A DNA stretch of 64,000 bases from Sutterella sp. AM11-39 (GCF_003472385.1 NZ_QRLV01000002.1:124001-188000); one strand, 5' to 3'. Shown: positions 7,999-17,180, counted from the first letter of the stretch. Notes: a model not told the origin generated them from the letters alone. A program made the numbers and translations.

Positions 7999-8580
7999 AT
8001 GCGACGCGTTTATGTTGTCGATGACGACGAGAGTCTGCGAAAAGCGCTCTCCTTCGTGTTAAAGGGATTGGATTGCGACCCCGTTCCATATCCGAGCGCC
8101 GAACATTTCCTGACTTACGTTCCTCACAACGAGCCCGGCATCGTGCTTCTGGATGTGCGCATGGGGCAAATGACCGGACTCGAGTTGCAGCAGCGTCTGA
8201 TTGACACCGGCATCGATTGGCCCGTTATCTTTCTTTCTGGTCACGGTGACCTTGAGATGGCGGTAGAAACGATGATGAAAGGGGCTGTTTGCTTTTTGCA
8301 AAAACCCGTACGTCGAGAAAAACTCAAGGAAGCTTTGGATCGCGCAACAGCTCTGTCCGAAACTAAAGCCAACCAGCGGCAAGCCGCTTACGATGCGCTT
8401 TCGTCTCGAGAAAAACAGTTGGTCAAATTGGCCGCACAGGGCGTTGCCATGCGCGCAGCCGCAGAGCGTCTCGGAATCGCTCAACGCACCGCCGAATTTC
8501 ACAAGGCAAGCGCCATGCGCAAACTCGGCGTACACACGATCACCGAATTGACCGAAGTGCTCAAAGACGTAAAGATCTGA
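7999..8580 (+). CDS. FixJ/TtrR-type response regulator
   Basis: A 193-residue cytoplasmic regulator. The receiver domain has acidic D8-D10, phosphoacceptor D52 in VLLDVRMG and the conserved Lys in LQKPV. The LuxR-type HTH lies in the last 60 residues (LSSREKQLVKLAAQGVAMRA, then RTAEFHKASAMRKLG). It starts 5 bases after the kinase stop and forms a two-component pair with it. Target genes are not obvious: dba-dsbI lies divergently upstream of the kinase and is a plausible target by position only. Confidence 0.88.
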   Translation: MRRVYVVDDDESLRKALSFVLKGLDCDPVPYPSAEHFLTYVPHNEPGIVLLDVRMGQMTGLELQQRLIDTGIDWPVIFLSGHGDLEMAVETMMKGAVCFLQKPVRREKLKEALDRATALSETKANQRQAAYDALSSREKQLVKLAAQGVAMRAAAERLGIAQRTAEFHKASAMRKLGVHTITELTEVLKDVKI

Positions 8581-8801
8581 TAGACCGCTTCGCAATGTTT
8601 TTTTCAAAGGCTCAAACGCCATTCATCCGCCGGCTGACACGGGCGGTCTTTTGACACTAGTCAGATGGAAACTGACTTTTTTCGTCTCACAGGAGGAACA
8701 TGCACCCATTTTCAGTGATGCAGTCTTTCCCGACTGGACGTTTTATAACCCTTTGTTTTTATTGTTTTTTCTGGCTGAAATCGTTTTTTCCGGGTATAAA
8801 A

Positions 8802-8821
8802 AAACAGCCCTGAGGCTGTTT
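8802..8821 (-). terminator. Terminator of tRNA-Val
   Basis: Stem AAACAGCC/GGCTGTTT with a 4-base loop, followed on the minus strand by a run of seven or more T. It begins 2 bases after the tRNA 3' end. The plus strand has only a short T run. Confidence 0.8.
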
Positions 8822-8823
8822 CT

Positions 8824-8898
8824 TGGTGCGCGGTACTGGATTCGAACCAGTGACCCCCGCCGTGTGAAGGCGATGCTCTACCACTGAGCCAACCGCGC
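8824..8898 (-). tRNA. tRNA-Val, anticodon CAC
   Basis: A 75-base cloverleaf with encoded CCA. The acceptor stem GCGCGGT pairs with ACCGCGC, the D arm is GGCTCAGTGGTAGAGC, the anticodon loop TTCACAC gives CAC, and the T arm holds GGTTCGAATCC. It reads Val GTG codons. Confidence 0.93.
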
Positions 8899-8935
8899 GC
8901 TGAATTTTCAATCTCTTCTCACGAAGAGAATCGGG

Positions 8936-8963
8936 ATTTTACAGACATCTATAAAATTTGCAA
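8936..8963 (-). promoter_or_regulatory. Promoter of tRNA-Val
   Basis: On the minus strand TTGCAA is followed after 16 bases by TAAAAT, ending about 38 bases before the tRNA. A short hairpin (CTCTTC/GAAGAG) lies in the 5' leader of the precursor. Confidence 0.6.
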
Positions 8964-9037
8964 GCGTCGCCCAATCGGGCAATACTGGCATCGCGTAAAA
9001 TCCAGCCTCTTTCCATCCTATCCAGGCATCAAACGGC

Positions 9038-9634
9038 ATGAGCAAGAAACGCATTCTCGGCATCGACCCGGGCCTCAATCGGACAGGCTTCGGAGTCATT
9101 GACGCTGACGGCAGCCGCCTGACATTCGTCACTGCCGGATGCATTCATGTGCCCACCGGAACACTAAGCGAACGCCTGGGCACCATTTTCCGAGAACTCT
9201 CTGCAGTCATTGCAGAAACCAATCCCGATTGTGCTGCCGCCGAGCAGGTGTTCGTCAACATCAATCCGCGATCCACGCTATTGCTCGGACAAGCCCGCGG
9301 TGCCGCGCTAGCTTGTGCGGCACACCACGGTCTTGCGGTAGCGGAGTTTTCACCGTCCGAAATCAAAAATTCGATTGTCGGCACCGGCCGAGCCACCAAG
9401 ACTCAGGTACAAGTGATGGTCTCAACCCTTTTGAAGCTTTCCGGCGACATTCAGGCTGATGCCGCCGACGCCCTAGCCTGTGCCGTTACGCACGCACACG
9501 CCATGCAACTGACTCAGGTTCAAGCGATGGCCGCCGTTCCTTCACGCACCGGCAATCGCACGATGACATCGAAAAAATCAAAACGCAACGCCTGGGCTCA
9601 ACTTGTCAACAACAAAATCAGGAATCAATCATGA
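9038..9634 (+). CDS. ruvC: Holliday junction resolvase RuvC
   Basis: A 198-residue protein of the RuvC family. It starts [18 protein letters not shown] with catalytic D10, has the Glu in [14 protein letters not shown], and the C-terminal Asp cluster in [14 protein letters not shown]. As a dimer it cleaves Holliday junctions brought by RuvAB. The last 30 residues are a Lys/Arg-rich extension, somewhat longer than in E. coli. Its stop overlaps the ruvA start (ATGA), so translation is probably coupled. Confidence 0.95.
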   Translation: MSKKRILGIDPGLNRTGFGVIDADGSRLTFVTAGCIHVPTGTLSERLGTIFRELSAVIAETNPDCAAAEQVFVNINPRSTLLLGQARGAALACAAHHGLAVAEFSPSEIKNSIVGTGRATKTQVQVMVSTLLKLSGDIQADAADALACAVTHAHAMQLTQVQAMAAVPSRTGNRTMTSKKSKRNAWAQLVNNKIRNQS

Positions 9635-10209
9635 TCGGACGCATTCGCGGCACGCTTCTTGAAAAAAATCCTCCGGAAATTCTGGTCGACGTCCACGGCG
9701 TCGGCTATGAAATCAACGTTCCGATGTCCACCTTCTACAACCTTCCGGACGTCGGACAGGAAATCACGCTGCTAACGCATTTCATCGTGCGCGAAGATGC
9801 CCAACTGCTCTACGGTTTCGGCACGGCAAAGGAGCGCGCCGCTTTCCGACAGCTCATCAAAATTTCCGGCATCGGCGCCCGCACTGCTCTGGCCGTTCTT
9901 TCCGGCATGACGGTTGATGCTCTGGCGCAAGCCGTCGCCAAGCAGGAAAGCTCGCTTTTGACGCGAGTGCCCGGCATCGGTAAAAAGACGGCCGAGCGTC
10001 TTGTTTTGGAACTTAAAGGCAAGATCTGCGCCGATCTGGATGGTGTGACACTGGCGGCAGCCCCGGGAGACAACCGCGCCGACGTGGTTGCCGCCCTGGT
10101 TGCTCTGGGTTATTCGGATCGAGAAGCCACAGCCGCGGCCAAGAGGCTCGCCCCGGACGTCAATGTTTCCGCTGGCATCCGCGAAGCCCTAAAATCCATG
10201 GCACACTAA
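9631..10209 (+). CDS. ruvA: Holliday junction DNA helicase subunit RuvA
   Basis: A 192-residue protein with the N-terminal OB fold ([20 protein letters not shown]), helix-hairpin-helix motifs ([18 protein letters not shown] and [17 protein letters not shown]) and a C-terminal three-helix RuvB-contact domain starting near [17 protein letters not shown]. It binds the four-way junction as a tetramer and recruits RuvB. It overlaps ruvC by 4 bases and precedes ruvB by 27. Confidence 0.96.
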   Translation: MIGRIRGTLLEKNPPEILVDVHGVGYEINVPMSTFYNLPDVGQEITLLTHFIVREDAQLLYGFGTAKERAAFRQLIKISGIGARTALAVLSGMTVDALAQAVAKQESSLLTRVPGIGKKTAERLVLELKGKICADLDGVTLAAAPGDNRADVVAALVALGYSDREATAAAKRLAPDVNVSAGIREALKSMAH

Positions 10210-10236
10210 TTTTTCGAACGGTAGAAAATTTTTCTC

Positions 10237-11277
10237 ATGCAAAACGTCGAACGCGTCGTCTCCACGGAAGCAACAAGCCCTAATGAAGAAAGCATCGACC
10301 GTGCCCTTCGCCCGGTAAGACTGGCCGATTACGTTGGCCAAAAGGCGGTGCGCGAACAGCTCGAAATCTTCATTGCCGCCGCCAAGCAGCGCGGCGAGCC
10401 GCTTGATCATCTGTTGGTATTCGGGCCTCCGGGCCTGGGCAAAACGACGCTGGCTCACATCGTAGCCAACGAAATGGGCGTCAACCTGCGCCAGACTTCC
10501 GGCCCCGTTCTTGAGCGTCCGGGTGACCTGGCGGCGCTTCTGACCAACCTTGAGAAAAACGATGTTCTCTTCATCGACGAAATTCATCGTCTGAGTCCCG
10601 TGGTCGAAGAAATCCTTTACCCGGCACTTGAGGACTACCAAATCGACATCATGATCGGCGAAGGTCCCGCGGCGCGCTCCATCAAACTTGACTTGCCGCC
10701 CTTTACGCTGATCGGCGCCACGACTCGCGCAGGCTCTTTGACCAATCCTCTGCGCGCTCGCTTTGGCATCGTCAACCAATTGCAGTTTTACGACACGGAC
10801 GATTTGGCCCGCATCATCACGCGATCGGCCAACCTCTTAAATGTTCCCATCGAAGAGGCGGGCGCATTTGAAATTGCCCGTCGCTCCCGCGGCACGCCCC
10901 GCGTAGCTAATCGTCTGCTGCGTCGCGTGCGCGACTTTGCACAGGTGCGCCATGACGGCGTCATCACGGCCGAGGTAGCCGACGCGGCACTGCGTATGCT
11001 CGAAGTCGATGCCATGGGCCTGGACTTCGTGGATCAACGTTTTTTGCTGACCATCATGGATAAGTTTGCGGGCGGCCCGGTGGGCATCGACAACCTGGCT
11101 AGCGCCGTCGGCGAAGACCGCGAAACGCTCGAAGATGTGGTCGAGCCCTACCTTATTCAGCAAGGTCTGGTACAACGCACGCCTCGCGGACGCATTGTCA
11201 CGCAAACTGCCTATCGGCACTTCGGCCGAATCGCCTCGGCGCAAACCGCGCCAATGGCCGACCTTTTCTCGGTTTGA
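10237..11277 (+). CDS. ruvB: Holliday junction branch-migration ATPase RuvB
   Basis: A 346-residue AAA+ ATPase. It has Walker [13 protein letters not shown], Walker B FIDEIHRL, the sensor segment [19 protein letters not shown], and a C-terminal winged helix ending [14 protein letters not shown]. It drives branch migration with RuvA and is the last gene of ruvCAB. Its stop is 6 bases from the stop of a convergent regulator gene, leaving no room for a classical terminator. Confidence 0.97.
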   Translation: MQNVERVVSTEATSPNEESIDRALRPVRLADYVGQKAVREQLEIFIAAAKQRGEPLDHLLVFGPPGLGKTTLAHIVANEMGVNLRQTSGPVLERPGDLAALLTNLEKNDVLFIDEIHRLSPVVEEILYPALEDYQIDIMIGEGPAARSIKLDLPPFTLIGATTRAGSLTNPLRARFGIVNQLQFYDTDDLARIITRSANLLNVPIEEAGAFEIARRSRGTPRVANRLLRRVRDFAQVRHDGVITAEVADAALRMLEVDAMGLDFVDQRFLLTIMDKFAGGPVGIDNLASAVGEDRETLEDVVEPYLIQQGLVQRTPRGRIVTQTAYRHFGRIASAQTAPMADLFSV

Positions 11278-11283
11278 TTTGCC

Positions 11284-11976
11284 TCAGCGCGAATACGTCT
11301 GAGCAATCGACCCCTTGTGCCCGGATTCGCTCGCCCACAGCGCCGCTTCCACACGCGTTGCAAAACCAAGCTTTTTGAGCACATGCTTGACGTGCACCTT
11401 CACGGTGCCATCCGAAATCTTCAGATGCTCGGAGATCTGACGGTTGCTCATGCCGTTGGCGATGCAATAGAGCACGTCCACCTCACGCGGACTCAGGCGA
11501 GAGATGTCACGCGAATCGTCAGCCACGGGCACATTGCGTAGCGACACCGCCAATGCTGCGGTCATCGAGTCGCTGATCACCATTTCGCCTCCGGCAGCCA
11601 GATGCACCTGAGCGGCAAGCTGTTGCACCGACAGTCGCTTGGTGATGAAGCCGTCGGCCTGCAAACGAATGGCCGCCATCAAGGATGGCTGCGTGCCGTC
11701 GGTGATGAGCATCACGCAACGCGGCGCGTTTTCAAGAAGTTTGATGTCTTTGAGCAACGTCACACCAATGTCGCCGCCGTCAAGATCGATAAAGACCAGA
11801 TCCGGATGCTCATTTCGCGCCTCTTCGAGCGCATCGTTGGCGTTGTGCGTGATGCGACGCACCGAGCCCGGTACCTGTTCGCCGATCAGTTCGCTCAAAG
11901 CCCTTGCAAAAAGCGGACACTGGTCAAAAATTAAAATTCGCGCGGGCTGTCCGTCGCTAAGATCAGTTGTTGTCAT
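11284..11976 (-). CDS. Orphan NarL/LuxR-type response regulator
   Basis: A 230-residue protein with a receiver domain (D18, phosphoacceptor D64 in DLVFIDLDGGD, conserved Lys in GFITKRL) and a C-terminal LuxR HTH (LSPREVDVLYCIANGMSNRQ, then SDGTVKVHVKHVLKKLGFA). The acidic pocket shows one Asp where most receivers have two acidic residues. No kinase gene adjoins it. It converges on ruvB and lies just downstream of the carbamoylase gene on the same strand, so it could be cotranscribed with that enzyme. Confidence 0.85.
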   Translation of the reverse strand: MTTTDLSDGQPARILIFDQCPLFARALSELIGEQVPGSVRRITHNANDALEEARNEHPDLVFIDLDGGDIGVTLLKDIKLLENAPRCVMLITDGTQPSLMAAIRLQADGFITKRLSVQQLAAQVHLAAGGEMVISDSMTAALAVSLRNVPVADDSRDISRLSPREVDVLYCIANGMSNRQISEHLKISDGTVKVHVKHVLKKLGFATRVEAALWASESGHKGSIAQTYSR

Positions 11977-12033
11977 TTTTTATTTCTAACGTTTCGGAAG
12001 CGTCTCGCGTCTCCGCGTTCCGTCGCAAGACCT

Positions 12034-13302
12034 TTACGCGTCGTAGTCGCGCACAGTGTGCCAAAGCACGTTGACACCCTTCATGAAGTCTTCAATCTTC
12101 ATGGCTTCATACGGGTTGTGCGAGCCGTTCTGATTGGCAACGAAAATCATGGCCACAGGCACACCGCTATTGCCGATGACGGCAGCATCGTGACCGGCAC
12201 CGCTCGCGAGTCGACGCACCGGAATGCCCGCCACCTTTGCCGCCGCCTCGATCCGGTCGGAGAGCGCCGCATCCACCTTGGCCGCATCCGTCACAATTTT
12301 GCGGTCGAACTCAAACTTCACGCCGCGCTCCTTGGCAACGGCATCGGCTTCCTTCAGGAGCAACTCATGGAAGCGCTCGCACGTATCGATCGAAAGACTG
12401 CGCATGTCGACCGTAAAGGTCGTCTCACCCGGAATCACGGAGATTGCCGAGGTTTCCGAGGTTTTCAAAACGCCTACGGTAAAGACAAGGTCTTCGCCCT
12501 TGGCAAGCCACTCGTCCCAGTGCTTGTCCATACGAGTGAGAAGCTCGGCCGTCGCCATCACGGCGTCGTGTCGATAAGGCTTGTCGACTGCGCCCGAATG
12601 CGCGGTCTGTCCCAGACAAACCACCTTCTTGTGGCGCACGTTGCCGCGGATACCCGTAACGATGCCAACGCGCTCGGATTCCGAACTGTCAAGTGTCGGC
12701 CCCTGCTCGATGTGAAGCTCAATGAATGCCGCAATCTTTTCAAGCTCGACCAAAGGACGACCCGCCGTGATGTCTGCCGGTACGAAACCGCAGGCCGAGA
12801 TGCATTCGCCGAGTGTCGTGGGCTGTGTGCGGTGCTTGAGAGCCGTATCGGCAAGCGTGAGCTTGCCGGTGAGCGCCAGTGAGCCCACATAAGCCTTACC
12901 GAAGAAACTCGACTCTTCGCAGCGCATCATCAGGATCATGTAGTCGCGTTCGGGCACAAACCCCGTGCGGCGCATCCACCAAGCCACGGCCAAAGCAGCG
13001 GTGATACCCGCCAATCCGTCGTAATTGCCACCCTGCGGAACGCTGTCGGCATGACTGCCCGCAACGAAGGCGGGCAAATCGCGGTTTTTGCCCGGCAGGC
13101 ACATCCAAACGTTGCCTGCCAAGTCCGTGTTGATCTCCAGGCCGAGTTCCTGCCCGATCATCTTGAGATAGTCAAGCACTTCCGTTTCGGTTGTGGAATA
13201 CCCCTGTCGGGTTACACCCAAACCATCGGCGCTCATTTTGCGAACCGTATCAAAAATAGAGCGGCAGAATTTCACGCCGTCTCGCTGCAGATCCCCAGCC
13301 AT
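12034..13302 (-). CDS. M20 hydantoinase/carbamoylase-family amidase
   Basis: A 422-residue zinc amidohydrolase of the N-carbamoyl-L-amino acid hydrolase / allantoate amidohydrolase family. Metal ligands are recognisable: GSHADSVPQGGNYDG, the Glu pair in RCEESSFFG, His in ELHIEQGP and the terminal His in NGSHNPYEAM. The dimerisation-domain motif GIRGNVRHKKVVCLGQTAHS is present. It likely removes a carbamoyl or similar group from an amino-acid derivative. It is divergent from an AbgA-like hydrolase across a 400-base gap, and an AEC transporter is next, suggesting uptake and hydrolysis of blocked amino acids. The exact substrate is not readable. Confidence 0.82.
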   Translation of the reverse strand: MAGDLQRDGVKFCRSIFDTVRKMSADGLGVTRQGYSTTETEVLDYLKMIGQELGLEINTDLAGNVWMCLPGKNRDLPAFVAGSHADSVPQGGNYDGLAGITAALAVAWWMRRTGFVPERDYMILMMRCEESSFFGKAYVGSLALTGKLTLADTALKHRTQPTTLGECISACGFVPADITAGRPLVELEKIAAFIELHIEQGPTLDSSESERVGIVTGIRGNVRHKKVVCLGQTAHSGAVDKPYRHDAVMATAELLTRMDKHWDEWLAKGEDLVFTVGVLKTSETSAISVIPGETTFTVDMRSLSIDTCERFHELLLKEADAVAKERGVKFEFDRKIVTDAAKVDAALSDRIEAAAKVAGIPVRRLASGAGHDAAVIGNSGVPVAMIFVANQNGSHNPYEAMKIEDFMKGVNVLWHTVRDYDA

Positions 13303-13702
13303 AATGCGACTTCCTTCCTTTGGTCAGTACCATGTCTTTGCCCCTCTGACGGGAGACAAAACACCCCGAGCCCCGAGGGCACAAGCCGACATGATTACCT
13401 CTTTATTATTATTCGAAAAACGCCGCGGCAGTTGAAAAGGTCCCCTGAATTTTTGACTTAATGCGAATCTTCGCGATAAAAGCGTCTTCTCCTTTGCCCC
13501 TTTTGAGGTATTTTCCTTTTCAAACCTTTCATCGGTTCCGCAACCGATCGAAGGCCTATCATTCTTTCGTACAGAGTGCGGCCTCGTCTGACCTCAGACC
13601 GCGCTCGTGCATTGTTACATCTCAATTCGGCACCGCGCTTGCTCACCGGTTGCCGGAAGGCTTTGTGTGCGTGCGTTTTTGTTTGAAAAGGAGCGAGTCG
13701 AC
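13303..13702. other. Divergent intergenic region with a palindrome
   Basis: This 400-base stretch separates the two amidohydrolase genes and has no convincing gene. It contains a perfect inverted repeat, ATCGGTT-CCGC-AACCGAT (13531-13548), that could be an operator, and T-rich tracts around 13410 and 13510. Small open frames here have no ribosome-binding site or family similarity. Confidence 0.5.
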
Positions 13703-14974
13703 ATGCTCAGCGCTTATCACGATCAATTGATCAACATTCGCCGTCAGCTACACCAGAACCCCGAGGAGGGCTGGTCGGAATTCACCACGACGGCCTTTCT
13801 CGTCACCACGCTTCGCGGCTACGGCTACGACGTATTGCTGGGCCGCAAAGTGATCGACCCCGAAGCCTGCCTCGGTCGTGAAGAATCCGTCGTCAAAGCC
13901 GGTCTGGAACGCGCCCGCCGCAATGGCGTGAGCGAAGAACTCCTTGCCGAAATGGAAGAACTCACGGGGTGCGTAGCCGTGCTTGATACCGGCCGTCCCG
14001 GTCCCACTTTGGCCATTCGCTTTGACATTGACTGTGTGCCGGTAACCGAATGCACGGATGAGACACACGTACCCGCCAAAGAAGGCTTCATTTCCAAGAA
14101 TCCGGGCTTCATGCACGCCTGCGGTCACGACGCTCATATGTCGATGGGCCTCGCGGTCGCTCACTGGGTAATGGATAATAAGGACAAGCTTTCGGGCAAG
14201 ATCAAGATTCTCTTCCAACCCGCTGAAGAAGGCGTGCGCGGCGCTGCAGGCATGGCCGCAAGCGGCGTTCTCGACGACTGCGACTATTTCCTCGGCTCTC
14301 ATGTAGCCATGAGCGCCAAGTCGGGCGAAATCGCCACGAACCTCTACGGCTACCTCTGCACCACCAAGCTCGACGTCACCTTCCACGGCAAACCCGCTCA
14401 TGCCGGCGCCTGCCCGCAGGACGGCCGTAACGCGCTTACTGCCGCTGCCAACGCCACCGTTCAGATGATGGGCATCTCGCGCCACTCGGGCGGCATGACC
14501 CGCATCAATGTCGGCCAGCTCATCGCAGGCGAAGGCCGAAACGTCATCCCGAGCAAGGCAGTCATGAAGCTTGAAGTGCGCGGAGAAACGGGCGAAATCA
14601 ACCAGTACATGGTTGATCAAGTCACCAACATCTGCAAAGGCGTTGCATTGGGCTTCGGCGTGACGTACGAAATGCGCAAGATGGGCGAAGCCGTCGACCT
14701 GACGGCTGATCAGGAACTCGTGGACATTCTCAACGCCGCCGGCCGCGCCACTCCGGGCATCACTGTCGTTGACAAGGCCCTGAACTTCGGCGGCAGCGAA
14801 GACGCTACGATCCTCGCGCGCCGCGTGCAGGCGCACGGCGGCAAGGCCGCTTTCTTCCTGTGGGGTTCGGATCGTCCGTCGGGTCATCACACCGCTACGT
14901 TCGACATCAAGGAATCGGATCTTGATCCGGCCCTGGAAGTCTGGACACACATCATCCCGTCGATTCTGAAGTGA
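13703..14974 (+). CDS. AbgA-like M20 amidohydrolase
   Basis: A 423-residue zinc peptidase closely resembling AbgA, the A subunit of p-aminobenzoyl-glutamate hydrolase. Shared signs are the long insertion after LGRKVIDPEA, the segment AVLDTGRPGPTLAIRFDIDC, the metal motifs MHACGHDAHMS and FQPAEEGVRGA, FHGKPAHAGACPQDGRNAL, and the terminal HHTATFD. AAGGAG lies 9 bases before the chosen ATG, which removes 32 residues from the longest frame. No AbgB partner is adjacent. It probably cleaves an amide bond of an aminoacyl or folate-fragment substrate in the cytoplasm. Homology to AbgA is strong by eye; the substrate is inferred. Confidence 0.8.
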   Translation: MLSAYHDQLINIRRQLHQNPEEGWSEFTTTAFLVTTLRGYGYDVLLGRKVIDPEACLGREESVVKAGLERARRNGVSEELLAEMEELTGCVAVLDTGRPGPTLAIRFDIDCVPVTECTDETHVPAKEGFISKNPGFMHACGHDAHMSMGLAVAHWVMDNKDKLSGKIKILFQPAEEGVRGAAGMAASGVLDDCDYFLGSHVAMSAKSGEIATNLYGYLCTTKLDVTFHGKPAHAGACPQDGRNALTAAANATVQMMGISRHSGGMTRINVGQLIAGEGRNVIPSKAVMKLEVRGETGEINQYMVDQVTNICKGVALGFGVTYEMRKMGEAVDLTADQELVDILNAAGRATPGITVVDKALNFGGSEDATILARRVQAHGGKAAFFLWGSDRPSGHHTATFDIKESDLDPALEVWTHIIPSILK

Positions 14975-14983
14975 TCTCTGCCA

Positions 14984-15060
14984 ACGGCGGCGTTGTCACA
15001 ACGCTGCCGTCGCTGCTGAAGGCCGCTGAAACGCGAACAAATGACGTTCCGGCGGCTTTT
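14984..15060 (+). terminator. Tandem hairpins ending the AbgA-like gene
   Basis: A 12-base-pair stem with a 3-base loop (14984-15010) begins 10 bases after the stop. It is followed by a second stem (GCCGC/GCGGC, 15022-15056) and five T. The second hairpin has terminator form on the plus strand. Confidence 0.6.
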
Positions 15061-15062
15061 TG

Positions 15063-16025
15063 CTACACCAAACGGGCAAAGGTCAAAACCAAAGGCAACG
15101 CAACGAGAAGCGCCAACGTCGAGATGCCGATGGCTTCCGAGCAGAACTCTTCGTCGGCGCCATAGTTTTTCGCCAGCACGCCGATAACGGACGACACGGG
15201 CATGCTCGAAGAAACGATAAAGACCTGACGTGCTTCGCTCGACATATCGACCCAACCGGTGGCGAAATACATCACAACCGGACGCAGCACGAAGCAGGAA
15301 AAAAGGATCAACCAGACTTCCTTGGGAATGTGCTTGATTTTTTCAAAACCGATGTGCTGAATGGTCATGCCGATGAACACCAACGCCAGAGGCGAAGTGA
15401 CTCGCCCCAGATCACGCGTGATCATCGCGATGGGATCGGGCACGGGCAACGCGAACACCACAAAGAGCACCCCCAACAGAAAGCCCTGCAGCGGAGGCTG
15501 GAAGAACATCTTGATGCTGCGCTTGGAAAATAGTCGAGGTTGGGCGCGGCCGGCACGATGCACGCCGTCGAGCTGAATGCCGTATAGGCCGATCGTCCAG
15601 ATAAAGATCACGTTGGCAAAGAAGTAGACAAGCAGGTAACCGATGGCCGCTTCCCCAAACATGATCGAAATCACCGGGATGCCCAGAAACGTCACGGTGG
15701 CGCCCGTAAAACAGGCAATAAAAGCCCCCGCAATCTCCTTTCTCACCCACCCCATCTTCACAATGGCCAGGGACACAAGCCAGTTGAAGCCGACCGTCAG
15801 AAAGGGCAGCCCCGCGACCTGTAGCACATTGATGAGATCCTCGTGCGTGAATTTGGACGTGACGTTGTAAAAGAGAAAAAGCGGCAGACACAAATTCACG
15901 AGCCGCGCCATCAGGCGGCGGCTGTCTTCGTTGTACCAACCGCGACGCGACGTCTCGAAACCGACGAACGCGATGGAAAAGAGAACAAGAACCGCTTCGG
16001 CCGAATGCAAAACCGCTTCGAGCAT
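15063..16025 (-). CDS. AEC-family transporter
   Basis: A 320-residue inner-membrane protein with about ten hydrophobic helices of the auxin efflux carrier family. Characteristic pieces are LVNLCLPLFLFYNVTSK in the first half, and PLALVFIGMTIQHIGFE and SSMPVSSVIGVLAKNYGAD in the second. Bacterial members move dicarboxylates or other small organic acids. The ATG chosen starts MLEAVLHSAEAVLVLF; the longer frame begins at TTG. It converges on the AbgA-like gene, with about 88 bases between the stops. Confidence 0.82.
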   Translation of the reverse strand: MLEAVLHSAEAVLVLFSIAFVGFETSRRGWYNEDSRRLMARLVNLCLPLFLFYNVTSKFTHEDLINVLQVAGLPFLTVGFNWLVSLAIVKMGWVRKEIAGAFIACFTGATVTFLGIPVISIMFGEAAIGYLLVYFFANVIFIWTIGLYGIQLDGVHRAGRAQPRLFSKRSIKMFFQPPLQGFLLGVLFVVFALPVPDPIAMITRDLGRVTSPLALVFIGMTIQHIGFEKIKHIPKEVWLILFSCFVLRPVVMYFATGWVDMSSEARQVFIVSSSMPVSSVIGVLAKNYGADEEFCSEAIGISTLALLVALPLVLTFARLV

Positions 16026-16147
16026 TTCCCGCAACCGCTTAAAACCACAAAAACCTTTGCCTTGAAGCAATATTTTTGTACTTTAGCGCGCGCCGAGACG
16101 AGCGATTTTTGCTTGCGTTTCAATATCTGAAGAAAGATTGACAAATG

Positions 16148-16759
16148 TCAGCGCCGAGAGAACACCGCCGAGGCAATGCTGGCTACATCAGCGTATTCGA
16201 GTTCAACTCCGGTGGGCAGTCCCTTCGAAAGACGTGTCACTCGCACTTCGGGAAAGTGTTTTCTGACGATGCCTGCAATCATGTGCGCCGTCACGTCGCC
16301 TTCGGGCGTATAGCTCGTTGCCAGAATCAATTCGCTCACTCGATCCTGATGAATGCGCTGCAGCAGCAGCGGCAACCCGAGCCGTTCGGGATCCGTCCCT
16401 TCCAGCGGATTGATGCGTCCCATCAACACGAAATAGCCCCCTTGGTAGGAAAGACTCGCTTCGAGTGCCTTTTGATCAGCGACACTTTCCACAACGCACA
16501 AGTGCGTGTTGTCGCGCGTGTTGTCTGAACAGAAGTTGCACAACGGCTCCGTCGTCAGCGTATGGCAACGAGGGCAGTGATGCACGCGGGTCAGAGCCTC
16601 CTGCAGTCCGTCTTTGATCGCTTGCGCCTCTGTGCGCCGCGTCGTCAGAAGCTCCGACACCAAACGAGCGGCCGAGCGCGGCCCCAGGCCGGGCAACGAA
16701 GCAAATAGCTCCTCAAGCTTGGCGATGCGGGCGTCCGGGTGCGTAGTGGTATCGGCCAT
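16148..16759 (-). CDS. recR: Recombination mediator RecR
   Basis: A 203-residue protein with helix-hairpin-helix residues near LPGLGPRSAARLV, a zinc finger (CPRCHTLTTEPLCNFCSD, about 60-77) and a Toprim domain (LCVVESVADQKALEAS, then GRINPLEGTDPERL). With RecF/RecO it loads RecA at gaps. The usual partners dnaX and ybaB are not beside it here. Confidence 0.95.
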   Translation of the reverse strand: MADTTTHPDARIAKLEELFASLPGLGPRSAARLVSELLTTRRTEAQAIKDGLQEALTRVHHCPRCHTLTTEPLCNFCSDNTRDNTHLCVVESVADQKALEASLSYQGGYFVLMGRINPLEGTDPERLGLPLLLQRIHQDRVSELILATSYTPEGDVTAHMIAGIVRKHFPEVRVTRLSKGLPTGVELEYADVASIASAVFSRR

Positions 16760-16825
16760 TTGTTTTTCAGATTTCTTTGATGGGATCTAAGGGAATGTCC
16801 AGGCATTGTAGCGAGGCTGCGGCCC

Positions 16826-16831
16826 TATAAT
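16826..16831 (+). promoter_or_regulatory. Candidate -10 box of the KTSC gene
   Basis: A perfect TATAAT lies 40 bases before the KTSC start codon. The sequence 17 bases further upstream is a poor -35 (GCATTG). Confidence 0.4.
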
Positions 16832-16870
16832 CGAGAGAGGCATTAGTGCCGCAGTCATCCGGAGAAATCC

Positions 16871-17158
16871 ATGCGAAGAAAGCCTATTCATCGCGGAGGC
16901 ATTGTCTCTGCCGGCTACGATCCGGTCACTCGAACTCTGGACATTGAGTTCGACACCAAACGCGTGCTGCGTTACGAAGGCATCGGCAGCGAGGTCGCCG
17001 AGCGGTTTTTATGTTCCGCCGAGCCCCTGAGCTACTACCGCGATGTCATCGAAGAAGAGTATTCGGCAACCGAGCTCTCGGCAAAGGCACTCGCAGAAAC
17101 CAAGAAACCCGCCAAAAAAGGAATCCCCGACGAGCTTAGAAAACTCTTCGGGGAATAG
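16871..17158 (+). CDS. KTSC-domain protein
   Basis: A 95-residue cytoplasmic protein with a KTSC domain over about residues 12-60 (AGYDPVTRTLDIEFDTKRVL, then VAERFLCSAEPLSYYRDVIE) and a Lys-rich tail. KTSC domains occur alone or next to nucleic-acid enzymes; their biochemical role is not settled. GGAG precedes the start by 6 bases. It is divergent from recR. Confidence 0.75.
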   Translation: MRRKPIHRGGIVSAGYDPVTRTLDIEFDTKRVLRYEGIGSEVAERFLCSAEPLSYYRDVIEEEYSATELSAKALAETKKPAKKGIPDELRKLFGE

Positions 17159-17180
17159 GTTTTTAGCAACTCAGTTTCGC

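Noticed and set aside
8582..8649. Inverted repeat AGACCGC/GCGGTCT after the response regulator
   Set aside because: The 54-base separation is too long for a classical terminator, although a folded inner structure cannot be excluded.
8651..8887. A 78-codon plus-strand frame ending in RYWIRTSDPRRVKAMLYH
   Set aside because: Its end is the antisense reading of tRNA-Val, a well-known annotation artefact, and it has no ribosome-binding site or family similarity.
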